Part shown: one piece after another, positions 32,270 through 44,307 of the stretch | Layout: each line of letters starts with the position of its first letter | Numbering within the stretch: the first letter of the stretch is position 1 | Source: Pycnopodia helianthoides | Taxonomy: Eukaryota; Echinodermata; Asteroidea; Forcipulatida; Asteriidae | NCBI GenBank assembly: GCA_032158295.1 | Contig: CM063255.1 | Span: 4,307,501-4,371,500 of the forward strand | DNA length: 64,000 bases | Direction: 5' to 3' | Program-made: the position numbers and the translations under genes | Notes under the pieces: model-generated | Database searches by the model: none | Seen by the model: the letters and a program-made list of their open reading frames with translations, nothing else | What the model was told of the DNA's origin: nothing

Positions 32270-34835
32270 CGGACCATGGAGATAGAAACTAAAGTTAGTT
32301 CCACCTCCACGGTCAGACAAAAACAAAAATGCGGATGCCGTTCTTTGAAAAAAGAACCGCTGTTGTCCACGTACTTTCAATCGAAACCAGACAACCCAGT
32401 AAACATTAATTATTTCATGGTCACTTCCCGCGTCCACCCTACACTCCCACTTCACCCCCCCCCCCAACCCACCACAAAAAGAAGCCAATCTGCTCTTACT
32501 ACTGCTACACTGGTATAAGATGCTAATCCGATAACATTATGTTAATATCCAGCCCAAAACTCATTAGTGGCGGCAAGAACAGAAAGACGATCGCCAAACA
32601 GAATTACCTAATATCGGATTGCTCGGCAACGGAAAATAATGTCAAGCAGGTATAATGCAAAATACTCTGGCCACGGTGTAATAGAGAACGCCCTCTAATC
32701 CTATCCCCTCCCTCCACCCTCAACCCCATTCACCAGTGGCGTAACTAGACATTTAATGCGGTTCAAATACTTTGTGCATTTGTCCATCTTGGAGGCAAGA
32801 GGGGAGGCAAGGGGTTCGAAGCAGCCCCAGCCCCGCCACCGAAATTTAGTAATGGCCTCACATTTCGACCTTTTGCAGTATAAAAGCAATGACAATACAT
32901 CTCATACACGATAGACCGTATCGTGGTGGAGCCACTCCCAATTAACCAATGTCACCAAACCGAGGCTTCAAGGAAACTAGTCACTTCCCTTGTTTTTCTT
33001 CTTTTCCATATTGGAGGTCAGCGGTCACTATCAGGGATGGAATTACACGAAGGCCATGAAGTCTTGGCATTGGTGCCCTTTCAAACATTTCCAACAGAGA
33101 CTTTTATGATTTTCCAATGGAAGCGCCCTCATTGCGAAATTAAAAATGGCCTTGCCCTCTTAAAGATGAAATTCCAGGCCTGCATTATTGATACGGTTGA
33201 CAGGAGGTACGACAAAGATGGTTTTTAAGAAGTCATGTGGGAAAACCTAACATCTTGAAATGCTTCGGGGATTGGATATACGGCAATGGGGTCGCTTTGT
33301 ACAACTTTGTATTCTGCGGTGATAACTAACTGACTGTCTGGTACCCCACCATCTTTCCCGTAAATTCACTTTATAAGTGCTTAGTTTTGCTTGTCTATAT
33401 TTACTTATTTGTAGACACTTATACCATGCTTTAACCGTGCCGTTTTTTGTCGAGTTCCAAAATAAATGTGCAATCAAAATTAATGCAAGCATTCTCATCA
33501 GTTACTTTTAAGGGAGCAGACTTGTTTTACTCCCAGCCTCGCTCTGATTTAAGTTTTTGGAATGATGGAAATACAAGATGGCTGAAAACCGCAGTATTAA
33601 GCATCGGCCATCAATCAACACTGTGCTATCACATATCGGCTCGGAAGTTTCCATCGAAGTAGCTGGGCCTACTCAAAATCGCTGAACACGGCAACCCCTT
33701 CCCTTCACAATACCCGCAAACCACGCAACCTATCGTTGCAAATGCTACAGTCCCGGCCAAATCTCGCTGAGCCCCCTTTCCCCCACCTCCAAGACCGCGG
33801 TCGAAATTGATCCCAATTGCATGGTCTGCACTCCAGCGTGAGATAACATCATCACTAGGGGGAGAGGGGGGGGGGGACACGGGAGGGTTATGTTTATTGT
33901 GCAGCTATAGTGTCCTAAATATTTTAGGCGGGATTGTAGGTGAACTCATGTTATGAAAACACCCAAAATGACGTACCCATCACTTTCGAGTATCGTCTGC
34001 AAGCCCGCCATAATGTATTTATTTTTAGTAGCTGCACTTTCGTATACCGTTTATACTAAGAAATTGCACTTTCTATCCACGTTTGGAAAGTACAATGTCG
34101 CAGTGATGACAAAGGCCCGTTTTTTATGCCGAGTAAAGTGTTGTTATTATTGTTATTGGTATTAAAACATTACGACTGTCGATTGACAATTGACACGCGT
34201 TGACCTCTTGTCTTATCTCGACGGAAGCAGACAATTTTCAACACGCGCCTACTTTTCAAAAATAATAATAGAATTGTTTCGCTTTGGAGACAAAATGAAA
34301 TTATGACTAGTTCCGCTTGCTGTTTTTTTCCCACTTGCTGTTCATGGCTTTTCGGGAAAACCCTTTAGTTTTTCCTCCTGCCATCAGATAAATAACCAGA
34401 CCTGATGAGTTGTGGAAGCCACTGTGGGTCTCCTTCCGTAAACAGGCACCCTGCCCGCCCCCCCCCCCCCTTTAGGCAAAAAATATGTTTAGCGGCCTGC
34501 CTTTTTGAAAAAAAAGGAAGGAGGAGGAACTTTTATTTAAATTTTTTTAATTGCCGCCCGACACATTTTCAAGACAACCGTCCGTGCTATTTTTCAAGAT
34601 GGTTGTCAGCTTTTTCTGTGTATTTTTTTCGGTGTGCTAAAGTATAAAATTACGATCTTATTTATTTTAACATTTGTTTTGTGTGTCAGAGATCGTTAAC
34701 AAAAAATCTGTCCTTTCAGAGGCGAAATCTAAAAAGGGAGCTAATTTGTTTTTATTTTTTTTTTATTTGGCCTTATAAGGGATTTGAAGAATCATCTACA
34801 ATCTTTACGGTAGAGGGTGAACAGGATTCTTCTGA
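32270..34835. other. Gene-free stretch
   Basis: Only scattered short open frames without domains. Runs of C at 32455, G at 33866 and C at 34458. No RNA gene. The segment 33015-33190 has near-inverted ends (GGGATGGAATT, AAATTCCAGGCC) and may be a decayed repeat. Confidence 0.4.
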
Positions 34836-34867
34836 CATCTTGGCCCAGTTTCACAAAGTCTGTATTT

Positions 34868-35246
34868 TTAAAGGCAAAATTTGATTTTTAGAACCGTTCG
34901 TTTGTTGCAATCAAATGTAGATTTATTACACAATAAAACTAACCTGTGAGATTTTTCAAAAGGTGGTAGCGTTTTTGCGGTAGCGCCGAAAATCATGAAC
35001 GGTTATGTCCACGCCAGGAAGAATAATCCGTAATTGGAATACACAATCTGAGAAATGTTCATGCAGAAACGTTTCTTAGACTGAGTGAACTATTTTTGAA
35101 TTTTTCTCTAAAACTGCAGTCCTTTGAAGAAAATTGTTTTTCTCAACATGTTTTACATTATCAATAGCTGCAGTGCTTCTCACCATGTAAGTTTGTATGG
35201 GCATTCATTTTTTTGAGTAATTACCAAAGTTATACCCTCCCCTTAA
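34868..35246 (+). mobile_element. Family D TTAA element
   Basis: Begins TTAAAGGCAAAAT and ends CCCTCCCCTTAA. Contains AACTAACCTGTGAGA, GGTGGTAGCGTTTTTG and GGTTATGTCCACGCC. Confidence 0.75.
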
Positions 35247-35250
35247 AAGT

Positions 35251-35645
35251 TTAAAGGAACATTAGAGAATTGGTGAGAAAAAAAATTGTAAAATATACTT
35301 TTTGATCACAGATTTACATAAAACTTACACCGTCTAATGATGATGATAGTAGAAAAGATCCCTTAATATTTCTGTCTGAAATGCTATTATTTGATGAGAA
35401 AATGAATAAACCAATTTTCTGGTTGGAGTTTATCGCTCAGTGAGCGTTTTATTCATTTTGTTGAACCTATATGATTTCATGCAAATGTTTTATCGGTTTT
35501 TCACTATTTTCTCGTGACCCAGATGGCCGATCGATCTCAAACTTCTACAGGTTTGTCAGTTTATGTATATGGTGGATTACATAAAGTGCTTACACTGCCA
35601 GCAACTGCTTTGTTAGCAAAAACCAATTCTGTAATGTTCCTTTAA
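35251..35645 (-). mobile_element. Family A TTAA element
   Basis: 395 bp, complete, with small differences (ATTAGAGAAT end variant). Confidence 0.9.
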
Positions 35646-36039
35646 GCACAGACAAAAATCAACAGGTTACCAGCCAAAAATCCCACAAAGTTTACATCGT
35701 TTGCAGCTATAGTGCTTCCCCACTCATTTTGTCGCCCAGCAAAGGAATTTGCTGAACTGAATTTTCTTGCCTAACGGCTCTATGAAAGTGGGCCATTGGC
35801 GCCTTCTTCCCGCAACCCAAATCTCCGGGAAGTGGGAGCAGGAAGTTCAGCCTACTATCGCATTTTATTTCGGGCAAAATATATTTTCAGTGATGAGTTT
35901 TTACTTTAGAGATGAGTTTTATTTTATGTTGTCGTGGCATTGTTTCGTTTGAACTGTGTTTATAAACGTAATGCTAATTCAGACTATGTAGATTAACTTA
36001 ATTCAAAATTGAGTTTCAAGGGACACTGTTCCGGGCACA

Positions 36040-36222
36040 GACGTCATAACAGAAAATATTGCTTAACAATATTCACTGCTAAGCAGAAATGAGCAGGATA
36101 CCAGCCACAAATTGTACATGTGACATGGTAGTTTGGCTGGTAACCTGATTTTGGCAAGCATAATTTTGTTGTGCCTAGCTACTTTTTTGTGTGTGATTAA
36201 GCAGCTATATGAAATTGGGCCC
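36040..36222. mobile_element. Family E element
   Basis: Opposite orientation to the 1388 copy. Right end CTATATGAAATTGGGCCC intact; the left end has lost the GGGCCCAATTTC block. Confidence 0.7.
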
Positions 36223-36243
36223 TGGACGTAAGGCTACTGGAAT

Positions 36244-36637
36244 TTAAAGGAACATTACAGAATTGGTTTTTGCTAACAAAACTGTTGCTGGCAGTGTAAG
36301 CACTTTATGTAATCCACCATATACATAAACTGACAAACCTTTAGAAGTTTGAGATCGATCTGCCATCTGGGTCACGAGAAAATAGTGAAAAACCGATTAC
36401 ACATTTGCATGAAATCATATAGATTCAACAAATGAATAAAACGCTCACTGAGCGATCAACTCCAATCGGAAAATTAGTGTATTCATTTCTCATCAAATAT
36501 GGCGTTTCAGACAAAAATACTTCGAGGGATGTTTTCTACTATCATCATCATTAGACCGTGTAAGTTTTATGTAAATCTGTGATCAAAAAGTATATTTGAC
36601 AAGTTATTCTCTTACCAATTCTGTAATGTCCCTTTAA
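36244..36637 (+). mobile_element. Family A TTAA element
   Basis: 394 bp, complete ends and core, 22 bp after the family E copy. Confidence 0.9.
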
Positions 36638-36759
36638 AACTATTTTTTTTTTTTTAATCCCCCCAAACCCCGGTTTTATTTCGGGAAAACAATCCTTAGT
36701 TATGCTGTCCTACTTTAGCTCTGTACCGACGTATTATTACGCAACGTTTAAACATTCTT

Positions 36760-37060
36760 GCATTCAATTTGGCGGTCGGATTGGCGTATAGTGTTATCTT
36801 TCCTCGCCTTCCACCTCTAGGACCCCGGTTCGAACCCCGCCGGGGGGCACCGTGTGGATTGGGTTTTCAGTCCCTACCCGATTACTTGGGTTTTCCCCGG
36901 AATAACTCTCCTGCGTTTTCCTTCCACTTCTAAAACTGAAACTGCCGTCTTCGTCTTCTCTCCATGGAACGGTTCTTGGCTTGTATAGTGATTAAGTTGG
37001 CTCTTCTGAGAGTCTTTAGCTTTACAGCCAGAATTAATAAATGAAATTAAATAAAAATTT
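36760..37060 (+). mobile_element. tRNA-related SINE
   Basis: A B-box GGTTCGAACCCCGCCGGGG (36829) followed by GTGTGGATTGGGTTTTCAGT and GGGTTTTCCCCGGAA, a body shared by SINE-like repeats in many marine invertebrates. It ends in an A/T-rich tail (AATAAATGAAATTAAATAAA). Confidence 0.6.
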
Positions 37061-37723
37061 AAATGGGGAAAGTATTTAAAACATGTTTTACAAATATGAT
37101 GAGATTGAAGGTCGTTTTTACACGCGTCAAAATAAGAGTGACCATCTGCTCAAGTTTAGTTCCCAGTTTATACAGCAATGCCGAATACGGTTTCCCATTA
37201 CAACGAATGGGATCAGACTATAAAATAAACCTCACAGCCTCTATTTCAGTACATTGATCTGAATGTGAGGTCAGCAAGATGGTGCCATAAACACATGCCA
37301 AGATTTAGCATCCTGACCCTCCGCCCCCCGAGCAGCAAATTTTAAAGTGTATTAAAAGTTTGGCAATTTTCCAACAGTGCTGTTTAAACACGGCTGGAGT
37401 TGGTGCATCTCATTGTTGTAAAACGAACCCGTTTTTTATTGGTGCAAATACACTTATGGGCCGTTTGAACCCATTGTGGGGTATCTTTAATGAGTCGTCG
37501 ACCAAAGTTTAAAACTTGTCTATAAGAGTGTGTCATTCATAATAATAAGGGCAGGGCAAACAGTGGAACAAAGAGATTTATTGGACCCTCTGTAAAATGG
37601 TGAATTTTGTTCAAAGTAGTAGCAACTGTTCACTGCTGATTTCGCCCTGTGTCAGGGTTCGTCGTGCCCTTTGTTTTAGCGCTAGCTTCGTTGATTGTTC
37701 TGCGCAGACGTGCTCCACTCAAG

Positions 37724-37750
37724 TGACGTCACCACCATGCTATATTTATC
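37724..37750 (+). promoter_or_regulatory. CRE and TATA-like box upstream of the SNAG exon
   Basis: TGACGTCA at 37724-37731 and TATATTTA at 37741-37748. The SNAG ATG lies 132 bp downstream of the TATA-like box, a plausible 5' leader length. An upstream ATG (37738) sits between them. Confidence 0.45.
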
Positions 37751-37879
37751 CATTTTGCTACTAGTGTTACACAATAATTCGGCGACCACACACACAACAC
37801 ACCAACTGCTCCACCGGGCTGTCCCAAAACAACGACCCATGCTGTCGAATTCTCGGCGAAATTCACCCTTTCAGACGCC

Positions 37880-37949
37880 ATGCCGAAGTCTTTCCTTATC
37901 AAGCACCAAAGAGGGAGCTCGGGACAAACGGAAGAGAAGACATATGCAG
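37880..37949 (+). CDS. First coding exon of a SNAG-domain zinc-finger factor
   Basis: Encodes MPKSFLIKH followed by a hydrophilic stretch ending ...KTYA, then splits a Gly codon (phase 1) at GCAG/gtaaaact, a good donor. The N-terminal motif matches the SNAG repressor peptide MP(R/K)SFLVK that starts Snail, Scratch, Gfi1, Insm and Ovo proteins and recruits LSD1/CoREST-type corepressors. Arg3 is Lys and Val7 is Ile here, both conservative. The ATG context (GACGCCATGC) is acceptable, and the preceding 240 bp carry a CRE and a TATA-like box. No C2H2 zinc-finger exon was found in the remaining 26 kb on this strand, so the gene either continues beyond the window or has small exons I missed. Which SNAG family it belongs to cannot be told from this exon. 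Confidence 0.6.
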
Positions 37950-38845
37950 GTAAAACTGTCTTTTTAAGGGCATTTTACGGGGGGAAATGTGGTGGTTTAT
38001 TTTTGTACACATACAGAATGCCTAGTCTCCTCCAGTGGCAGTACACGTGCGTGGTTAACATTGTTAGTTGGGTAGTTTGTTGTTTACGCTGTTTTTAGGT
38101 ATGGCGTCGTGCCTGTGAGATCTCCGTTTTAAGTATTAAAAATCACATTTTAACAGCCTCGTTTTGGTGTCTGCTACTGGCACATTTCGTTAAAGACTAC
38201 TGATGCATACACAGGTGCCAGTAATCAAATAGAAACCAATTAAAAATTAAAGTTAAATTTCTGAAAAGTTTTTTTTTCCGGCGATGAGATGAGTTGTTTA
38301 CTGAGTGTTAGTTATTTTTCATTTCATTAATTTGTTTATTGCGAAAGTTTCAATGGACTATCGAATTGACTGTTACACCATTGATACAAATGTGCATCTT
38401 GGAACCAAAGAAAGTGGAAAAATTATCATAAAAGGCATAATATTAACAGTTCCACATTAATCTCAAGTGCTGGATTCGATCAATATTGTACAAAACCGTG
38501 CACTATTTGTGTAGTTTGTCATCAAGTTGATAATTTTCATTCGCTGAACTTTTTGGAAGAATATCGTTTGCATGAGTTAATGATTAGAATACTGGATAGT
38601 TCATGACGTTAACAAAAAACTTTGAATTAGTGTTCAGATTTTTTTCGATCAGATCGGCAGAAACGTTTGGGTTTCCGATGCAGGAAGTTAAAAAAAAATA
38701 AAAATGAGATATCACCTAACTCACAAGGCCAAACGGCCACTTAAAGGTGAGGGCTGCACTTAACTGATTTGGACTGTTGACCCGAATCAACTGTCACCAG
38801 GGGCACGTTGCCACCTACTCCTGGGGCTGAAACAGGGTTACCCCC
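37950..38845. other. Repeat-poor stretch, putative intron of the SNAG gene
   Basis: Almost free of the window's usual elements. No second exon recognised. Repeat avoidance is compatible with regulatory content. Confidence 0.35.
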
Positions 38846-39089
38846 CTTCACAGTCCGCGACATACATGTAACAGTCCGTTAAGGATGTAGGCATGGGTAT
38901 CATCCACTAGGAGCCAGCAGCCGATTTCACGAAACTTTACGACAAGATTTCTTGTGATAGCGGTGCACGACTTACGCAGTAAATGTGGCACGAGTGGACT
39001 TATGCAATTGCGAAAAGTTTCATAAAATCGGCGACTGGCTGCTTCAAGAATGCACATATCTTCCCACTTTTTTACAAAGCAATTATGGT

Positions 39090-39195
39090 TAAGTGCCTTG
39101 CTCAAGGGCACACGTGTTAAGACCAGGATTCGAACCCACACTCTGCTGCTGACAACACCAGAGCTTGGGCCCGGTGAACTAGACCGCTCGGCCAC
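39090..39195 (-). mobile_element. tRNA-Leu-like SINE head
   Basis: On the minus strand: A box TGGCCGAGCGG and B box GGTTCGAATCC in tRNA-Leu order, beginning within the GTGGCGTGGC repeat at 39195. Followed by GTGTGCCCTTGAGCAAGGCA, a segment frequent in tRNA-derived SINEs. The anticodon arm is not foldable. Confidence 0.6.
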
Positions 39196-39479
39196 GCCAC
39201 GCCACAAAAGTATCGGCGACGCAAAAAGTGAACTTGCCACTATTAACTCGCTGACACTAGTGATAGTGCACAATGGTATGGGAACTGACTATCTCGGATT
39301 GAATCTTGCCATTTTGTTTGACATCTTGGTGTTTTTTTCTTCATAGTATGGTCTGTCCTATGTATATCCGTGTAAGTCGTGTGTACGTGTACTTGTACGT
39401 AGGACTGCCATCTGACGCCATGTGTTCAGCTTGAACGGAATTTACGCTGAATTTTTTTTCTGTTTTAACAGCCTGCCCA

Positions 39480-39980
39480 GTGCCCAGTAAATTGCCCACC
39501 AGAAGAATTTGAGACACTGTCCTTCCCTAACCCCAACCCTAATCCAGTTACATAAAATAAAGAAGAAAACATTTCAAAGGATGGTTTTTCTACCACCTAT
39601 AAAATACATTTTAGGCTTTTGGATGAAAGTTTCTTTATTGTTGGGGGGGGGGGGGGTTCATTACCAAAGTATGAGAATACCTTTTAAGAGCGATAGTTCC
39701 GAACGTGCGCATACAGGGTTAGAATTTGGGGGGAAAATCCACAAGACGGCAGGGCTTGTAGCTCAAAATATTTACTGGACTGGAATTTTGAGAGCACAAG
39801 ACCAGAATTGAAGTGAGAAGAATAAAATGCCAACAATAGGTTAATAATTGAACTGTTTGAATTTAATAAAAAAGCGCTAAGAGAAGTATTATATTAAATC
39901 TAATTTGTATATTAGGGGTAAGTAGTCTTCGATAGCGTTATCAACAAATTGTGTTTATCAGACTGTTGGACTTGTCCGGA
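39480..39980. other. Gene-free stretch with a 14-G tract
   Basis: G homopolymer at 39643-39656. A splice-acceptor-like TTCTGTTTTAACAG ends at 39473, but in the phase needed by the SNAG exon the following frame stops after 13 codons. Confidence 0.4.
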
Positions 39981-40092
39981 CATGAGTTTACTGGCCCGAT
40001 GCTAAAATCACTGGCCTCGGGCCAGCAGTCCAGTGTAGAATTCGAGCCCCGGCATACTTTGGATAACAACAAACTTTCTGGGTTAGGTCTGC

Positions 40093-40497
40093 TGCCATCT
40101 TAAAGTTTCTTGGTTGGAGCCTCGGCCCTGCCATCTTAAAGTTTCTTGGTTGGAGCCTCTGCCCTGCCATCTTAAAGTTTCTTGGTTGGAGCCTCCGCCC
40201 TGCCATCTTAAAGTTTCTTGGTTGGAGCCTCCGCCCTGCCATCTTAAAGTTTCTTGGTTGGAGCCTCCGCCCTGCCATCATAAAGTTTCTTGGTTGGAGC
40301 CTCCGCCCTGCCATCTTAAAGTTTCTTGGTTGGAGCCTCCGCCCTGCCATCTTAACGTTTCTTGGTTGGAGCCTCCGCCCTGCCATCTTAAAGTTTCTTG
40401 GTTGGAGCCTCTGCCCTGCCATCTTAAAGTTTCTTGGTTGGAGCCTCCGCCCTGCCATCTTAAAGTTTCTTGGTTGGAGCCTCCGCCTCACTAAGTT
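40093..40497. repeat. 36-bp minisatellite, about 11 units
   Basis: Units of 36 bp: GCCATCTTAAAGTTTCTTGG then TTGGAGCCTCCGCCCT. Because 36 is a multiple of three, open frames persist on both strands (12-residue repeats HLKVSWLEPPPC on plus, MAGRRLQPRNFK on minus). Each unit holds GCCATCTT, the core of a YY1-type site. Units differ by single bases only, so the array is young. Confidence 0.95.
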
Positions 40498-40639
40498 CTG
40501 TTGGAGCCTCCTGCGTAGGATTGGGTTAACACACCGCTCTTGCGGCTGCGCATCGTAATTGTTCTTGTTGTAGTTGTGATTGAAGGCTACGAATCGGGGT
40601 CCTGTAGGTAGAAGTTAGGGTTAGGTTCAGGGTCAGGTT

Positions 40640-40840
40640 TAAAATCAGTTTTAAAAGTCAAAAAGCTTTCAGCGTAGCTGGGCCAATGATTTGGAACAAT
40701 CTTTCTACTGTCGGGAATCTGTTACTTTAACTACATTCGTAATGTTCTAAAGACTCACCTTTTTCCGTGTTTGTTGCTTTTATGTGCGCTATGATCTTGA
40801 TGGAATAGCGCCTTATAAAATTTTTATGTTATGTTATGTT
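40640..40840 (+). mobile_element. LINE 3' end (L2/CR1-like) with ATGTT tail
   Basis: The frame from 40665 reads AFSVAGPMIWNNL, the conserved C-terminal signature of L2/CR1-type reverse-transcriptase proteins, then shifts and stops. The copy ends in a short tandem tail (TTATG)n at 40824-40840, typical of these elements. A 5'-truncated, dead copy. Confidence 0.75.
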
Positions 40841-41203
40841 AAATGTGGTCCCCTCCGGACGTCAGCAAGCAAGACATTTTGTGAGAGTCTGTTTTATAAG
40901 TGTGTAAGAGCACTGTAACAGGAAGTATACGCTTCCAAAACCTGAAAATCTGCAGTACTGAACTCCCCCCCTATCCTCAAGCCCCTCCCCCCTATGCTGA
41001 AGGCAGAAATTAGTCCCCAGCTCCCAGCTCAACTGGTTGCACCACTAAACTACTTCTCTTCCTCAATGTATTAAAGGTCTGGCTGCAAGAAAGCCTAGAT
41101 ACCAGTACCTGCACATAAAATCTCAACAGTCCTTAAACGTAAAACACACTCTTTAAAAACCTCATTTAAAAATGGTAATGAAATATTATGTTATCCAGGA
41201 TGT

Positions 41204-41596
41204 GAAAGGAACATTACAGAATTGGTTTTTGCTAACAAAACAGTTGCTGGCAGTGTAAGCACTTTATGTAATCCACCATATACATAAACTGACAAACCTG
41301 TAGAAGTTTGAGATCGATCGGCCATCTGGGTCACGAGAAAATAGTGAAAAACCGATTACACATTTGCATGAAATCATATAGATTCAACAAATGAATAAAA
41401 TGCTCACTGAGCGATAAACTCCAATCGGAAAATTAGTTTATTCATTTCTCATCAAATATGGCATTTCAGACAGAAATATTTCAAGGGATGTTTTCTACTA
41501 TCATCATCATTAGACCGTTTCAGTTTTATGTAAATCTGTGATCAAAAAGTATATTTTGCAAGTTTTTTTCTTACCAACTCTGTAATGTTCCTTTAA
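41204..41596 (+). mobile_element. Family A element, left TTAA mutated
   Basis: Starts GAAAGGAACATTACAG (TTAA changed to TGTG or lost) and ends with intact CTTTAA. Confidence 0.88.
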
Positions 41597-41599
41597 TGT

Positions 41600-42105
41600 T
41601 GTGTGGTATACAATGTAGCCCTTTTCTGCCAGCAAATGTTACGAAGTTTTTTTTTTTATAGATATGTGGGTCTTTCCATAAATGAGGGTGCTCAAACGTG
41701 ACGTGGAGTTATACCTCAAAAGTACTTCGTGTATAATGTACTTTCTATATTCTTTGCATGTTTATAATGGTGGGGATAGCTCATACGTTTAATGTATAAC
41801 TTCAATTTCTCGAATCAGTTTTACGGTTTTCATATGCGACCCAAAACTATCCATCACACTGTAACGGAGACATCGGAGTCTCAATATCCTGTTACAGTGT
41901 GAAACTCGTGACTTGTTTTGCCATAAATTAGTAGGTTTTCATTGAAAATTTAAATTTCAAAGGGTAATATATATGTAAACATCATTGGTATACTGTAATT
42001 CAGCTATTTTCAATGAAAACCTTCAAACATAGGCCAAGAAGTAAAAGCCGACAGTTTCATGCGCAACCGAGACACCGGTGTCTTTGTTACACCGTGACTC
42101 AAAAA
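41600..42105. other. Gene-free stretch with a CACTGTAAC inverted pair
   Basis: CATCACACTGTAACGGAGAC and CCTGTTACAGTGTGAAACTC (41853-41905) form a short imperfect hairpin. Otherwise AT-rich with no gene. Confidence 0.4.
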
Positions 42106-42109
42106 GTCC

Positions 42110-42250
42110 TCTCTCCCAAATAAGGCCAAACAAAAAAAATACCAGTTGACTGTCCTGGTTTTTCCAAAAGAGGAGGATGAGGGCCTTTTTATTTTTTATT
42201 ATTATTTTTTTTTCCAAGATGGCCGCCAAGTATTTCAATTCAAACAGGCC
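42110..42250 (+). repeat. Dispersed repeat with AGAGGAGGATGAGGGC
   Basis: TAAGGCCAAACAAAAAAAAT, then AGAGGAGGATGAGGGCC and AAGATGGCCGCCAAG. An inverted copy is the right part of the fold-back element at 52839-53170. Confidence 0.65.
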
Positions 42251-42354
42251 ACCAAAATAGCAAGCGTTTTTCGTCCCCTACTGACCGTGCATACCCAGGG
42301 CCAGGCCTGTGAGTGGACCCTTAAAAAAAGAGCTGAAACACTACATGATGTAAG

Positions 42355-43694
42355 AAATATTGACTAGAGCGGGATTTGAACCAGCGACCTTCGGAGTAAT
42401 GTGCTGGTGCTCTTCCAACTGAGCTATCTAGCCCTATGTTGGCGGTCTCCCTTATTTTGTCAATACCTTTGTTCCGGGGTGCCAGTCAGAAGCCATGCCA
42501 CCGCTAAAACTGCTGTGTAGCCAGGGATCACACCAAAGTTTACGATACAACCTGAGAAGCGGCAGCCAGGGGATCACCTTCAGGGAATGCCACTTTTTCA
42601 TTTCAAATGTCAAGTAATAAACCACAGTATTAAATACGTTTTATATACTTGTACCACTCAATGGATTGGTTTTGCATGGCTGTACAAACATAGGGGTATA
42701 TTATCACAGGTGTAGCCCACTCACGCATCCAGTCTCCAAACCTTAAGGTGTTTTCTACCCCTTTATGGCTTTGTGACATGCCCCAATAATATATTTACTC
42801 TTCTCTATTGTCGGAACTAAATTGAGCAGTAACTGCTATGCTATTAATAATGCTGAATAAGTGGATTACATGCCACTTATGGGCCACCTCAGGCTGGTCT
42901 TTGTGCGCCCACAATGGTAGAGTTACTGTGATTTTATGGACCAGTGGATGCAGTAAAAAAAGAAGGTGTAAAAAAAAAAAAGGCTGGCTGGGTATCAATG
43001 GATCCTTTGTGATGAAGCTGGTTTTTTGTTACTGGCGTTTAGGTTTAATCCTAAGAGCACTGCGGTGGTTGTTGAGCTTTATGGCTAAACTGTATTCAGA
43101 CATGCCCTTGATGAAATCAATGAGAATTTGTAAAGGTTTTTATTTATTGATTAGTTTTAGGACATGTGGAAAGTGTTGGGGGTAAGGATGGCTTAGCTAT
43201 TTCCTGGGATCTTGGGGTGGGGGTTGGGGATGGCCAGATTCCAGGTTCGAGGTATAAGTCAATGAGAGTTTGTAAAGTTTTGTTTATTAGCTAGGACATA
43301 GGTCAAGGGTTTGGCTAAGGATGGCTTTTTTTGGTGCTAATATCTTGGATCTCGGGAGTGGGGTTTGGGATGTCCAGTTGACTCATTCATGTAGAGGCTT
43401 GAGGTTCTAGGTAAAGCCCAAACAATTTACAAGCTATTTCAAACTACTGAAGGAAAGTAGTGACAAAAAAAATGTGTTTAATTTGGGATTGAACAAAGAA
43501 AAAGCCATGTGATCCCTGGCTACACAGCAGTTAACAGTTGTATGGCTTCTGAATGGCACCTCCGAACAAAGATATTAACAAAACAATTAGACTGCCAACA
43601 TAGGGCTAGATAGCTCAGTTGGGGAGCGCTGTCACATTAATCCGTAGGTCGTTGGTTCAAATCCCGCTCTAGTAAATTTTTCTTTGTTCAGCCC
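42355..43694. mobile_element. Inverted tRNA-like dimer with ~940-bp interior
   Basis: Left tRNA-like arm minus (42361-42436), right arm plus (43602-43674), both ending CTAGAGCGGGATTTGAACC or its complement. Each arm is followed inward by matching inverted sequence (ATGTTGGCGGTCTCC, AGCCAGGGATCACA and complements), making total arms of about 190 bp. The interior has no long open frame of recognisable function. The largest member of the family here. Confidence 0.8.
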
Positions 43695-43699
43695 TAAAT

Positions 43700-44125
43700 T
43701 AGGGCCTAATAAATGTTATTAGGTGTATTGAACTAATCACGCCAATCTAAGTATGATCTAACAAACATGCATTTCATCAGCGATGCCACGAACGGACACA
43801 CATACCAGTAACAAAAAGGCAGAAACTGGAGGAAAGGCCATTTAAAGTTGAACGCTTTTAAAAATCATTTACCCAGTCAGTTTCCCTTGTGGTTTATTAC
43901 TTAACAAAACATGTGTTTCACTAGCACTAAAAAAAAAGAAGTGCTGGTAAGCTTGGCGTCTGAGCAAAAAAAAACAATAAATGTTATTAGGTGTAATGAA
44001 ATAATCGCGCCAATCCAAGTATGATCCAACGAATGCCACAAATGGAGACACACGAGTGATACCAGTAAAAAGGCAGAAATCAGAGAAAATGGCATTTACT
44101 AGAGTTGAACGCTTTTAAAATTCAA
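43700..44125. repeat. Tandem duplication, ~270-bp unit
   Basis: ATAAATGTTATTAGGTGTA, CGCCAATC, AAGTATGATC, AAAAAGGCAGAAA and GTTGAACGCTTTTAAAA occur in order at 43707-43862 and again at 43975-44122. Confidence 0.75.
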
Positions 44126-44307
44126 GCTTTCCTACAAAAATGTCAGGGTGTTTTCAACTAGCTTTCCTACAGGTGGAGACTTGATGGTTTGAACTTTATT
44201 TAAAACACATACTTGTAAACTATCACCAAACATTACAGGGTGACCTTTGACCACATTTTTCGTTAATTACGTGATATTTTGATGATTTTATTTTTACAAC
44301 AACCATC

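Larger units (their letters stand above)
34842..35794. mobile_element. Family E element split by two TTAA elements
   Basis: Left end TTGGCCCAGTTTCACAAAGT, right part GGTTACCAGCC...CTCTATGAAAGTGGGCC. The interruption holds family D (34868-35246) and family A (35251-35645). Same nesting order as at 13231. Confidence 0.65.

Noticed and set aside
39100..39195. Second tRNA-Leu gene
   Set aside because: A and B boxes fit, but the anticodon stem and acceptor stem do not fold; continues into SINE-like sequence.
39473..39515. Second exon of the SNAG gene after TTCTGTTTTAACAG
   Set aside because: In the required phase it stops after 13 codons and shows no zinc finger.
39988..40491. 167-codon minus-strand frame of 12-residue repeats
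   Set aside because: Produced by a 36-bp minisatellite that is open in both directions; no start context, domain or transcript evidence.
40093..40497. CRISPR-like array
   Set aside because: Contiguous tandem units without unique spacers, in an animal genome.
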